38,221 bases of DNA from an uncultured Neglectibacter sp. Its GTDB lineage: Bacteria > Bacillota > Clostridia > Oscillospirales > Acutalibacteraceae. Under the pieces are notes generated by a model. That model was not told the origin of the DNA, searched no databases, and worked only from the letters and a program-made list of their open reading frames with translations. A program made the translations under genes and the position numbers. Positions within the stretch are counted from its first letter, which is position 1. Every line of letters begins with the position of its first letter. The stretch spans positions 1 to 38,221 of the forward strand of contig CAJFSY010000016.1 in NCBI GenBank assembly GCA_904419785.1, read 5' to 3'. This document shows, one piece after another, positions 7,284-14,472 of this stretch.

Positions 7284-8396
7284 ATGCTGGGATTCCGAAA
7301 GAAGGAACAGACGGCGGCGCTCAGTGTGCAGACGCGCCCGGAAGAGTCGTTCCGATTGACCAGGGGTGTTCCGCCCGGCCCGGGGGAGCGGGCTCTGTAT
7401 CGAGCGTTGCGGGAACATGTGCCGCTCATCGATGCGTCTATCAACAAGCTGCGCAGGCTTTTGGGGAGCTTCCAGGTAGAATGTCCCGACCCGGAAGCAC
7501 AGGAACAGCTGAGGCGTTTTTTGGAGGACGTGCGGGTGAATGCCGCCGAACAGGGAATCGACGCCTTTTTGGGGGTGTACTTTGAGGAACTGCTGACCTA
7601 TGGCAACGCTGTTGGGGAAATGGTCCTGGGGGGAGGCCAGGTAGCCGCTTTGTATAACGCCTCTTTGGACAGCGTGGAATTGGAGCAGACCGGCCCCTTA
7701 GAGGTGAAAGTCTCTGTGTGGGATGGAGCCAAAAAGCGGTGCTGCCCATATCCGCAGCTGCTTCTGGTCTCAACGCTGAACCCGGAGGCGGGTTCTATTA
7801 GAGGGACCTCTTTACTGCGAGGCCTGCCGTTTGTCAGCGAAATCTTGCTGAAAATCTATAAGACGGTTGGCGTCAACTGGGACAGGCTGGGAAACGTGCG
7901 GTTCGCGGTTACCTGCAAGCCGGACCCTTCCGGGCTGTATGCCGGTGAGCGCGCCCGGCAGATGGCTGAGGAATGGAAACGGGCCATGCGCAGCGGGGAA
8001 GTGAGTGATTTTGTAGCTGTTGGGGATGTGTCGATCAAGGCGATTGGAGCGGATAACCAGATTTTAGACAGCGACGTGCCGGTACGCCAGATGCTGGAGC
8101 AGATTGTGGCCAAGCTGGGGATACCGCCTTTTCTGCTTGGGCTGTCCTGGTCATCCACAGAACGGATGTCGAGCCAGCAAGCGGACATGCTCACCAGCGA
8201 ACTGGACGCTTACCGCCGGGTGCTTACCCCGGTGATCCGCAAAATCTGCCGCACCTGGCTGGCTTTGGCCGGGTTTGAGCCCCAGTGCCATGTGGAGTGG
8301 GAAGAGATCACCATGCAGGATGAGGTGGATCATGCCAACGCACGGTATCTGAACGCCCAGGCAAGGCAGTTGGAACAAAAGGAGGAGGAGATATGA
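7284..8396 (+). CDS. Phage portal protein
   Basis: 370 residues. Portals form the dodecameric ring at the capsid vertex through which DNA or the tail connects. The pattern fits: an N-terminal stem (EHVPLIDASINKLRRLLG), a wing region, and the C-terminal half with the typical MLEQIVAKLGIPPFLLGLSWSSTERMSSQQADML clip/stem segment. ATG 7284 has AAAGGAGG at optimal spacing, and the upstream in-frame extension to 7206 runs through the terminator hairpin and is rejected. It is the first gene of the block, and its TGA overlaps the next ATG (ATGA). Terminase genes normally precede portal genes, and none is present. Confidence 0.87.
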   Translation: MLGFRKKEQTAALSVQTRPEESFRLTRGVPPGPGERALYRALREHVPLIDASINKLRRLLGSFQVECPDPEAQEQLRRFLEDVRVNAAEQGIDAFLGVYFEELLTYGNAVGEMVLGGGQVAALYNASLDSVELEQTGPLEVKVSVWDGAKKRCCPYPQLLLVSTLNPEAGSIRGTSLLRGLPFVSEILLKIYKTVGVNWDRLGNVRFAVTCKPDPSGLYAGERARQMAEEWKRAMRSGEVSDFVAVGDVSIKAIGADNQILDSDVPVRQMLEQIVAKLGIPPFLLGLSWSSTERMSSQQADMLTSELDAYRRVLTPVIRKICRTWLALAGFEPQCHVEWEEITMQDEVDHANARYLNAQARQLEQKEEEI

Positions 8397-9337
8397 AAGA
8401 AGGCTTGGTGACAAAGGGCCTGGATGTTCCGGATATGGAAAAGATCAACCGCTATACCCGCAGAGCTTATGGCCCGGAGGAGGTGTATGCGTTTTCGCTG
8501 GTTTTGTGCGACAACGAGATCGACCGGGATTTTGAACGGTTTTCTTTAGAGGCTTTGAATGGGCTGAAAGAGATGTTCCCCGGCAAGACCTGTTTGTTTG
8601 ATCACGAACGCCGAAGCGCGAACCAGACCGCCCGGATTTATGACACAGGTCTGGAGAAAGAACTGGGGACCAAGACCCAGGCGGGAGAAGTGTATACAAA
8701 ACTGACCGCCAAAGCTTATTTGCCCAGAACTGAGAAAAACCAGGAAATTATTGAGCTGATCGAGAGCGGCATCTTGAAAGAGGTCAGCGTGGGATGCAGT
8801 ATGAGGCGCTCTGTGTGTTCTATTTGCGGCAAAGAACACTGCGGCCACGTAAAAGGCCGGATCTACGAAGGAAAGCTGTGCCATCGGGTGCTTAGCGACC
8901 CGGCGGACGCTTATGAATGTTCCTTTGTGGCGGTTCCCGCTCAGCGGGCGGCCGGTGTGGTCAAACATTTTGAGGAAGGTGTACCTATGGATTACGAAAA
9001 GTGTTTGGAGGCAGTTGGCAGCGAAGGACTGCGGCTGACGAAATCCCAGGCTCAAGAGCTGCTGAGCTTGGTGAAGGAGTGGAAAGAGCAGGCGGGCTGG
9101 GGACGGTCTTACCGGGAAAAGCTGACCGGAGACGTGCTGAGATACAGCGCTATCCTTCAGCCGGAGCTTCCCCGCGGGGTGATGGAATCGGCGGTGAAGG
9201 GCCTGTCGGTAGGCGAGCTTGCTCAGATGGCGGAAACCTATGAGAAGATGGCAGGGAAAAAACTGCCGTTGCAGCCTCAGCTGGCTTCTCAGTGTCCGGC
9301 GGAAAAAGCTGTGGATAACGGCGAATTTTGTATTTGA
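8393..9337 (+). CDS. Prohead protease (S78/HK97-type) with a C-terminal extension
   Basis: 314 residues. The N-terminal ~180 residues fit the HK97/S78 prohead maturation protease: CLFDHERR with His71, and GILKEVSVGCS with candidate nucleophile Ser132 in the conserved (R/K)EVSVG motif. A small Cys/His cluster follows (C142, C145, C150, H152, C163), possibly metal-binding, and then AYECSFVAVPAQ. The rest (about 200-314) is helical and charged and may act as an internal scaffold. The start overlaps the portal stop, and an AAAAGGAGGAGG RBS lies upstream. In phages this enzyme cleaves scaffold and capsid delta domains during head assembly. Confidence 0.82.
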   Translation: MKEGLVTKGLDVPDMEKINRYTRRAYGPEEVYAFSLVLCDNEIDRDFERFSLEALNGLKEMFPGKTCLFDHERRSANQTARIYDTGLEKELGTKTQAGEVYTKLTAKAYLPRTEKNQEIIELIESGILKEVSVGCSMRRSVCSICGKEHCGHVKGRIYEGKLCHRVLSDPADAYECSFVAVPAQRAAGVVKHFEEGVPMDYEKCLEAVGSEGLRLTKSQAQELLSLVKEWKEQAGWGRSYREKLTGDVLRYSAILQPELPRGVMESAVKGLSVGELAQMAETYEKMAGKKLPLQPQLASQCPAEKAVDNGEFCI

Positions 9338-9363
9338 TAAACAAAGGAAAGGAGCGATAACGG

Positions 9364-9708
9364 ATGATTCCTTATGAAGGTGTGGCAGAACAGGTGATCG
9401 CTTTGGAGGTGGACGCTGCCAGCGAACCGGCGGTGGAAGCCGGCACCATGGTAGCGCTATCGGGCAATGGCAAAGTGAAAGCTTGTCCTGCCAGCACAGC
9501 CCCTATAGGAGTGGTGCAGCGGGTGGAAAACGGTACGGCAGCCGTACAGGTTGCGGGATACATGCGCTTGCCCTGCGACGCCGACATGGCGGTGGGGTAT
9601 GCTTTGCTGGCTCTGGATTCCGATGGGGCGCTGGCGGCAGGCTCCGGACGGGGCGGTATCGTTGTGGATGTGGACGCTGACGCCAAAATTTGCGGCGTTA
9701 TTTTTTAA
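9364..9708 (+). CDS. Small head decoration/capsid-cement-like protein
   Basis: 114 residues, a compact all-beta, glycine- and valine-rich sequence (for example GTMVALSGNGKVKACP and PIGVVQRVENGTAAVQVAGYM). This is the pattern of DUF2190/gpD-like decoration proteins that cap the capsid surface. It sits in the canonical slot between protease and major capsid gene. The RBS AAGGAAAGGAG precedes ATG 9364. Placement and composition support the call more than any single motif. Confidence 0.7.
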   Translation: MIPYEGVAEQVIALEVDAASEPAVEAGTMVALSGNGKVKACPASTAPIGVVQRVENGTAAVQVAGYMRLPCDADMAVGYALLALDSDGALAAGSGRGGIVVDVDADAKICGVIF

Positions 9709-9730
9709 TTGAGAAAGGGAGGATTTTACT

Positions 9731-10735
9731 ATGGCAAGATTTGAGCAGATCACATTGGAGAAGGGCATGTACAATGTGCCCGGAAAAAGTTTTACTCAGG
9801 TGCTGGAAGAACTGGACAACTCCGAGAACTACCGGGGCACTCCCCTGGAAGGACTGGATGCATTCCAGCGTCAGCTGAAGCGTTTCGATATCAAAGTGAG
9901 CGGCCCCAGCTCTGACCAGGTAGAGCAGTTTTTCGCCACCACCGAGGGTTCCGCGCTGTTCCCGGAATATGTTATCCGGGCGGTGCGCCAAGGTATGGAA
10001 CGGGCCAGCAAAGTTACCGATCTGGTGGCGACTGTGACCAATATCGATGGGATGGACTATCGTACCATCGACCCTGAAGGCGGCGATTGGGAGCCCGCTG
10101 TGGTGACGGAAGGCTCTCAGCTTCCCCAGACCACGCTGCGCACCAGCGCCGGGCTGGTCAAACTGAAAAAGCGGGGGCAGGTGCTTTCCACTTCGTATGA
10201 GGCTCTGCGTCTGCAAAAGCTTGACCTGTTTACCGTGACCCTGCGTCAGATCGGCGCGGGTATTGCCGCGGCTCAGATGGGCGACGCGGTAGATGCCCTG
10301 ATCAACGGCGACGGCGCCAAAGAAGGCATTTCGTTCGCTTCCAGCGAGTCTTTGAGCTATGCCGATTTTCTGGCGCTGTGGGGAAGCCTTTCTCCTTATC
10401 AGCTCAATGTGATCGCCGCTGGTACCGACGGCATTCAGAAACTGTTGCAGATCACAGAGTTCAAAGACGCCCAGGCTGGGTTGAATTTCCAGGGTACTGG
10501 AAAGCTGTGCACGCCTTTGGGCGCCACGCTGGTGCATGTTCCCAGCATGGAAAAAGGCAAGATCATTGCTTTGGATAAGAACTGCGCTTTGGAAATGGTG
10601 CAGGCAGGCGATGTGTTCACCGACAGCGGCAGGCTGATCGACCGCCAGCTGGATGAGATCTCTGTCTGCTCAATCGCGGGTTTTGCCCGGATCTTCTCCG
10701 GCGCGGCTCAGGGCGTAAGCTATACCACAGCGTAA
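9731..10735 (+). CDS. Major capsid protein (HK97-fold)
   Basis: 334 residues. The order protease, decoration, then this gene, and the sequence itself fit HK97-type capsid proteins: an N-terminal arm rich in Gln, Lys and Glu, the TDLVATVTNIDGMDYRTIDP beta/E-loop region, EALRLQKLDLFTVTLRQIGAGIAAAQ as the long spine helix, and an ALINGDGA-type segment used by many phage coat proteins. It would form the icosahedral shell. The RBS AGAAAGGGAGG precedes ATG 9731. A strong terminator follows directly, which may set a high capsid-to-tail ratio. Confidence 0.85.
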   Translation: MARFEQITLEKGMYNVPGKSFTQVLEELDNSENYRGTPLEGLDAFQRQLKRFDIKVSGPSSDQVEQFFATTEGSALFPEYVIRAVRQGMERASKVTDLVATVTNIDGMDYRTIDPEGGDWEPAVVTEGSQLPQTTLRTSAGLVKLKKRGQVLSTSYEALRLQKLDLFTVTLRQIGAGIAAAQMGDAVDALINGDGAKEGISFASSESLSYADFLALWGSLSPYQLNVIAAGTDGIQKLLQITEFKDAQAGLNFQGTGKLCTPLGATLVHVPSMEKGKIIALDKNCALEMVQAGDVFTDSGRLIDRQLDEISVCSIAGFARIFSGAAQGVSYTTA

Positions 10736-10752
10736 AGGACCGGCAGGGGGGA

Positions 10753-10775
10753 GGGGGACGGCTGTCCCCCTTTTT
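10753..10775 (+). terminator. Terminator directly after the major capsid gene
   Basis: A GC-rich stem GGGGGAC/GTCCCCC (10753-10759 with 10764-10770) with loop GGCT is followed by TTTTT. It lies inside the phage block, so downstream genes need read-through or their own promoter. Confidence 0.85.
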
Positions 10776-10866
10776 CCATATTTGCTTTATCATACCAGCG
10801 GAAAGGTTGGTAACTAGAATCTGGAAAAACGCGAAACGTGGTGAGATGGATGGAAAGGAGGAACTT

Positions 10867-11280
10867 ATGGAACTGGATTTGACAGCGGTCAAAACGGCTT
10901 TTTCTCATTACAGCGGGGAAACCGCCGACGAGGAGGGGTCTGGGAGAGAGGCCCTTTGCGGCGCGTTGTGCGTCCAATGTGCCAGGCTGGTCCAAGGACA
11001 GATGCGGCCTGGATTGACGGAAGAGGAGTTTTCTCTTTGGAAAAGCTCGTTGGAGGAACTGGCTGGGGCGGAAGCTTTTTACCAGCTGCTGCTTACAGAG
11101 GAAGCGGTAACTCCCCAAAGCTTGACGGCGGGAGAGCTCAAACTTACAGAAGGGGGCCGCAGTGAAAAGGCGGCTTTGCTGGCGGCGGAAAAGCGGAAAG
11201 CCGCTTCTCCGGCTCTGCTGGAAACGGCCTTCTATTTTGGAAGGGTTGGGAAGGAGGAAGAACATGTCTCCGCGGAGTGA
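10867..11280 (+). CDS. Probable head-tail connector protein
   Basis: 137 residues, mostly helical and acidic. ATG 10867 is chosen because AAAGGAGG stands 6 nt upstream; the ORF can be read back to 10807 only from a TTG without an RBS. I recognise no motif. Position right after the major capsid gene and size match gp6/gp15-type head-completion adaptors that sit on the portal, so the call rests on gene order. It overlaps the next start by 17 bases. Confidence 0.55.
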   Translation: MELDLTAVKTAFSHYSGETADEEGSGREALCGALCVQCARLVQGQMRPGLTEEEFSLWKSSLEELAGAEAFYQLLLTEEAVTPQSLTAGELKLTEGGRSEKAALLAAEKRKAASPALLETAFYFGRVGKEEEHVSAE

Positions 11281-11596
11281 CGCCTGGTTCCGAAGGGTGG
11301 GGCAGGTGGCCCTTGCCCGTGAGGACGGTACGCAAGTGGTGGGCTTTGGAGCGGTACTTCCCTGGAGTGAGGAAAAGTCTGACCTGTGGGGAGAACGGCC
11401 CCATCCTTTGGGAAAGCTGTCGGCGCCTTTGTACCGGTTTATCGGGAGTTTCCCCGAAATTGTGGAAGCCCGGGGAGCAAAGCTTACCCAGGGAACGGAA
11501 ACCTATCGGGTCCTGCGGCCGGAAACGGTTTCTTTAGGCGGTCAAAGACTGTATGAAAGGGCTTTGCTGGAAAGGTGGGAAAACGATGGCGACTGA
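11264..11596 (+). CDS. Probable head-closure/stopper protein
   Basis: 110 residues from ATG 11264, which has AAGGAGG at good spacing; the longer reading from 11162 is out of keeping with the overlap pattern of the block. It has a beta-rich middle (QVALAREDGTQVVGFGAVLPWSEE) and an ETYRVLRPETVSLGGQRLYERALLE end, much like small stopper (gp16/FII-like) proteins in length and placement. It is coupled by overlaps to the genes on both sides. Assignment is from order and size. Confidence 0.5.
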   Translation: MSPRSDAWFRRVGQVALAREDGTQVVGFGAVLPWSEEKSDLWGERPHPLGKLSAPLYRFIGSFPEIVEARGAKLTQGTETYRVLRPETVSLGGQRLYERALLERWENDGD

Positions 11597-12257
11597 TTTG
11601 CTGGGCGACCTTTTGTTACTTTTAAAAGAAAAAATACAAGATGTGGATTTTCGCAGGGCGTGGGGCCCGGGCTGGGGATCAAGGCTGCTGGAAGGGCCTG
11701 TGGTCAGCGCGGAAGTGGTTTCAGAGCGGTGGTCAGGGAATTCCTTGGAAACGGTAATGAAGCTTTCTGTGTTTGCTCCAGACGCTTCGCTCCGTGAAAA
11801 AGTGGCGGTCTCTTTGGAAGAAACCGTGCGCGCTAATTGTCCGGGATGCCGGGAGGTTCTGCGGAAAGGGGAACAAGAGGACAGCATCACCCGGCTGCCG
11901 TTTCAAACGGTGGAGTTGACTTTTTCCGGCGGGGAAGAAGCCGGCGTCCAAGGGATCCCCGTTATGCTGGGCGGGAAGGAATATTCTGCTGCGGGGGTAA
12001 CGGTTTCCATCGCCCTTTCAGGAAATGAGCTTGTAGCCATAGGGGAGGACATCCCCTTCGCAGTGCGGGACGCCCAGACGGAATATCAAGTATCCCTGGA
12101 AGGGATCGACACCACTGGGCTGGAACGTTTGGCAGTATTTACGGCAGAGATCGGCAGCACGGTATATACGGGATGCCGTTGGAAAAAGCTGGACCTTCAA
12201 ACAGGCAACGCGGTATTTCTGGCGGCAAATTGCGAGGAAAAGGAGGAATCCCTGTGA
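11586..12257 (+). CDS. Phage tail-connection protein, two-part, function uncertain
   Basis: 223 residues from ATG 11586. The first ~115 residues resemble a small tail-terminator or tail-completion protein in general pattern (an N-terminal helix LLGDLLLLLKEKIQDVDF, then beta strands and a REVLRKGEQEDSITRLPFQTVELTF end). The second ~105 residues form another beta-rich unit (PVMLGGKEYSAAGVTVSIALSG, TEYQVSLEGIDTTG, YTGCRWKKLDL). That unit could be a reduced tail-tube-like ring, but this is inference only. It is the only gene between the connectors and the baseplate genes large enough to hold a tail tube domain. Confidence 0.5.
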   Translation: MATDLLGDLLLLLKEKIQDVDFRRAWGPGWGSRLLEGPVVSAEVVSERWSGNSLETVMKLSVFAPDASLREKVAVSLEETVRANCPGCREVLRKGEQEDSITRLPFQTVELTFSGGEEAGVQGIPVMLGGKEYSAAGVTVSIALSGNELVAIGEDIPFAVRDAQTEYQVSLEGIDTTGLERLAVFTAEIGSTVYTGCRWKKLDLQTGNAVFLAANCEEKEESL

Positions 12258-12352
12258 GTGAAGAGCAAACGATCACCAGCCGGGAGCAAGCGGAGCAAGT
12301 GTCCCGGGAAGTGGAGCGGGACAGCCGGCGGTATCCGGCATCTTTTTCATAA
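12254..12352 (+). CDS. Very small protein (32 aa) in the phage block
   Basis: A GTG start at 12254 overlaps the preceding TGA (GTGA) and has AAAAGGAGGAAT at good spacing; the stop is TAA 12350-12352. The product begins VSEEQTITSREQAEQVSREV and is charged and helical. The RBS, overlap and tight packing argue that it is translated. It occupies the place where a tail-assembly chaperone and tape-measure gene would lie in a PBSX-like phage. Function unknown. Confidence 0.55.
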   Translation: MSEEQTITSREQAEQVSREVERDSRRYPASFS

Positions 12353-12364
12353 GGGGGCGGTTTT

Positions 12365-12880
12365 GTGCGGTTGATGGGTATGCGCTTTCGGGATTTCACC
12401 TGGCAGAATAACCCGGTCTCGTTGCGGGTGACCAGTGCCCGGAACGTGTTGGAAACGAAAGTCCCCTATGGTGAGAGCCAGGCCGAAGAATTGGGCCAAA
12501 AACGCAGAAAGGTTACCGGTGAAGGATATTTCAGCGGAGAAGGGTGCATGGATTCCTGGAATGGGCTGCAACAAGCTTTCGCCCAGCCAGGGCCCGGGAT
12601 TCTGCAGCTTCCCGGCGTAGCGCCTTTTTGGGCGCTGATGGACAGCTTGGAACTGATCGGTGCCCAAGGGAAAGACCTGGTGCGGTATTCTTTCTCTTTC
12701 ACAGAATGGGACGCCCAGGGTCAGTTTTTGGGAAGCGGAACTTATTTTGCCCGGGCCGGTGAAAGCTTGTGGGACTACGCCAACCGGTGGGGGGTTCCCA
12801 TAGAAACGCTGGTAGCTGCCAATCCCCATATACGGGATATCTGCCAGCTGGAAGAAGGAGAGAAGGTGGTGATCCCATGA
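12365..12880 (+). CDS. Baseplate hub-type protein, gpN/XkdP-like, with C-terminal LysM
   Basis: 171 residues. Residues 1-120 look like the N-terminal domain of Mu gpN/DNA-circularisation-N-like baseplate proteins (MRFRDFTWQNNPVSLRV, GEGYFSGEG, ATFGAPxFW-like LQLPGVAPFWALMDSLEL). Residues 126-171 are a LysM module (YFARAGESLWDYANRWGV, then IVAANPH-like LVAANPHIRD and EKVVIP), as in XkdP of PBSX. In such particles it links tail tube and baseplate, with LysM possibly binding peptidoglycan or a partner protein. The start is GTG 12365, with AGGGGGCGG upstream. The stop overlaps the next ATG. Confidence 0.75.
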   Translation: MRLMGMRFRDFTWQNNPVSLRVTSARNVLETKVPYGESQAEELGQKRRKVTGEGYFSGEGCMDSWNGLQQAFAQPGPGILQLPGVAPFWALMDSLELIGAQGKDLVRYSFSFTEWDAQGQFLGSGTYFARAGESLWDYANRWGVPIETLVAANPHIRDICQLEEGEKVVIP

Positions 12881-13779
12881 CGTTTTGGGGAGAGTTGACC
12901 GACGGTACGGAATTGCTGCTTGGCGACCCTTTGGAAGCGCAGCTGCTGTATGACAGCGACGCTCCGGCCAATCAGCTTACGGCGGTATTTCCGGCGGAAA
13001 AGCTTTGGGATGACATGGCGTTTGTCCGGGTTTTCCATGAAGGGGAAGTGGTATTCGGCGGCATTGTGGATGAACAGAACACACGGGTTTCCGGGGGAGG
13101 GTTTCAAGTAGAGCTGGTCTGCCGGAGCTGGGAAGCCCTGCTCTTGGATAATGAGGCCAAACCGGGAGTGCTGCGGAATCCTTCCTTGGCGGCGATGTGG
13201 AAAAAATACTTCAAGCCCCTGGGGTTTATGGATATTCAAGGAGACAAAGAGCCTAAGGCAGGGGAACTGACCGTGGAGAAAGGTGCCAGCTGTTGGGAGT
13301 TGTTGGAAGGCTTCTGCCAAAGCTATCTGGGGACAGTGCCCTATGTGGACGGCGGCGGGGTCCTGCATTGTGAGGGGATATCTGAAAACCAGCTGGAACT
13401 CGGAAAAGTGATTTCGGCGGAACTTTCCCGGCAGCCCTGCAAACAGCTCAGCGCTGTGTGGCAGCAAAGCTTTCGGGGCGGGTATGACACGCCTTTTCGC
13501 AATACTTCGGCTTGGGGAGTGAAACGCCAGCGTTATGTGAGTATGGAAGAAAACCGGGACCCCCGGGAACTCATTCGGGAAAGCGAACGTGAAAGCCGTC
13601 TGCTGACAGTGGAATGCCCGGGTAACCGCTGGCCTGGCCGCGGGGCAGTTCTGACGGTGGAGGCCCAGCGTTTAGGCAGGTTCACAGGCTGTTCGGTGCG
13701 TTCCGCACGGTACACCCGTGACAGCAGAGGCGAACGGACAAAATTCGTTCTGGAAGGAGGGACTATTGGATGTGGCTGA
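12877..13779 (+). CDS. Baseplate hub protein (gpD/XkdQ-like)
   Basis: 300 residues from ATG 12877, which overlaps the previous TGA (ATGA). Segments such as WGELTDGTELLLGDPLEAQLLYDSD, EGEVVFGGIVDEQ, LLDNEAKPG and GASCWELLEGFCQSYLG match the pattern of XkdQ/Mu gp44-type hub proteins, which form the trimer or hexamer that carries the spike at the tail tip. It lies between the LysM hub and the spike gene, exactly as in PBSX and Mu-like tails. Confidence 0.78.
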   Translation: MTFWGELTDGTELLLGDPLEAQLLYDSDAPANQLTAVFPAEKLWDDMAFVRVFHEGEVVFGGIVDEQNTRVSGGGFQVELVCRSWEALLLDNEAKPGVLRNPSLAAMWKKYFKPLGFMDIQGDKEPKAGELTVEKGASCWELLEGFCQSYLGTVPYVDGGGVLHCEGISENQLELGKVISAELSRQPCKQLSAVWQQSFRGGYDTPFRNTSAWGVKRQRYVSMEENRDPRELIRESERESRLLTVECPGNRWPGRGAVLTVEAQRLGRFTGCSVRSARYTRDSRGERTKFVLEGGTIGCG

Positions 13780-14099
13780 CAAAACAGGGAAGGAGTTCCG
13801 GTGGGACAAAGCTGCACCGGGGCCAGGTTTATGGTTCAGGGGAGGAATTGAAGGTGCAGGGAGCCAGCGAATACCATTATCCGGAATTGTTGTTCCCTTA
13901 TGGATATTCCAGCGCTGCTGAGGACGGGAACCGGGCGGTCATGCTGGATGGCGTTTGTGCCGGTATTGCCGCTTCCCCGGACGACCAGCTTTCCCAGGGG
14001 GAGGTACGGCTGTACTCAGCAGGCGGGGCGGAGATATTGTTGAAAAATTCCGGGGAAGTGGTCATCAATGGCCAGAGTTTCCCCGCGAGATCACCGTAA
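13770..14099 (+). CDS. Baseplate spike protein (Mu gp45/gpV-like)
   Basis: 109 residues. An OB-like N-terminal part is followed by short regular beta repeats, GEVRLYSAGGAEILLKNSGEVVING, the signature of the spike beta-helix of Mu gp45-type proteins. The spike is the membrane-piercing tip of contractile tails. ATG 13770 has GGAAGGAGGG upstream and overlaps the end of the hub gene by 10 bases. The protein is shorter than Mu gp45, so the helix must be short. Confidence 0.72.
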   Translation: MWLTKQGRSSGGTKLHRGQVYGSGEELKVQGASEYHYPELLFPYGYSSAAEDGNRAVMLDGVCAGIAASPDDQLSQGEVRLYSAGGAEILLKNSGEVVINGQSFPARSP

Positions 14100-14112
14100 G
14101 GAGGGAAAGAAA

Positions 14113-14472
14113 ATGGATTTCAAATGGGAGCCGGGGGGCGTGGCTTTGGGCCCAGGAGGTTTGCCTAAAATGGTGGACGGCCTGGAGGAAGCCCTGCAAA
14201 ACGTGGCCCTGCGCCTTGCGCTTCCCCGCGGGAGGCTTCCGTATGAAGCGGGTTTAGGCAGCGGGTTAAAAGATTTGGAACCCTCTGAGGAAAACAGCTC
14301 CCAGCGGGCGTGGGCTTTAGCGAACGAAACCGTAATGGGATGCCCGGGCGTCCGGGTGGTTCAAGGGGAATATGACAGCGAAACGGGGGCGTGGGTTTTT
14401 CTGGTGGAAACGCCATTGGGGACGGGAACGGTCTCCGCCCCGGGGAAGGAGGAAACGGATGGAACGATATGA
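14113..14472 (+). CDS. Baseplate protein, gp46/gp25-like (XkdS-like)
   Basis: 119 residues from ATG 14113, with AAGGAGGGAAAG upstream. The sequence has a typical gp25/W-like layout: an early GLPKMVDGLEEALQNVALRLALPRGRLPYEAGLGSGL and a late beta hairpin (VRVVQGEYDSETGAWVFLVETPLG). In phages this wedge protein joins the baseplate to the sheath's first ring. That is odd here, as no sheath gene is present. It overlaps the gpJ-like gene by 14 bases. Confidence 0.75.
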   Translation: MDFKWEPGGVALGPGGLPKMVDGLEEALQNVALRLALPRGRLPYEAGLGSGLKDLEPSEENSSQRAWALANETVMGCPGVRVVQGEYDSETGAWVFLVETPLGTGTVSAPGKEETDGTI

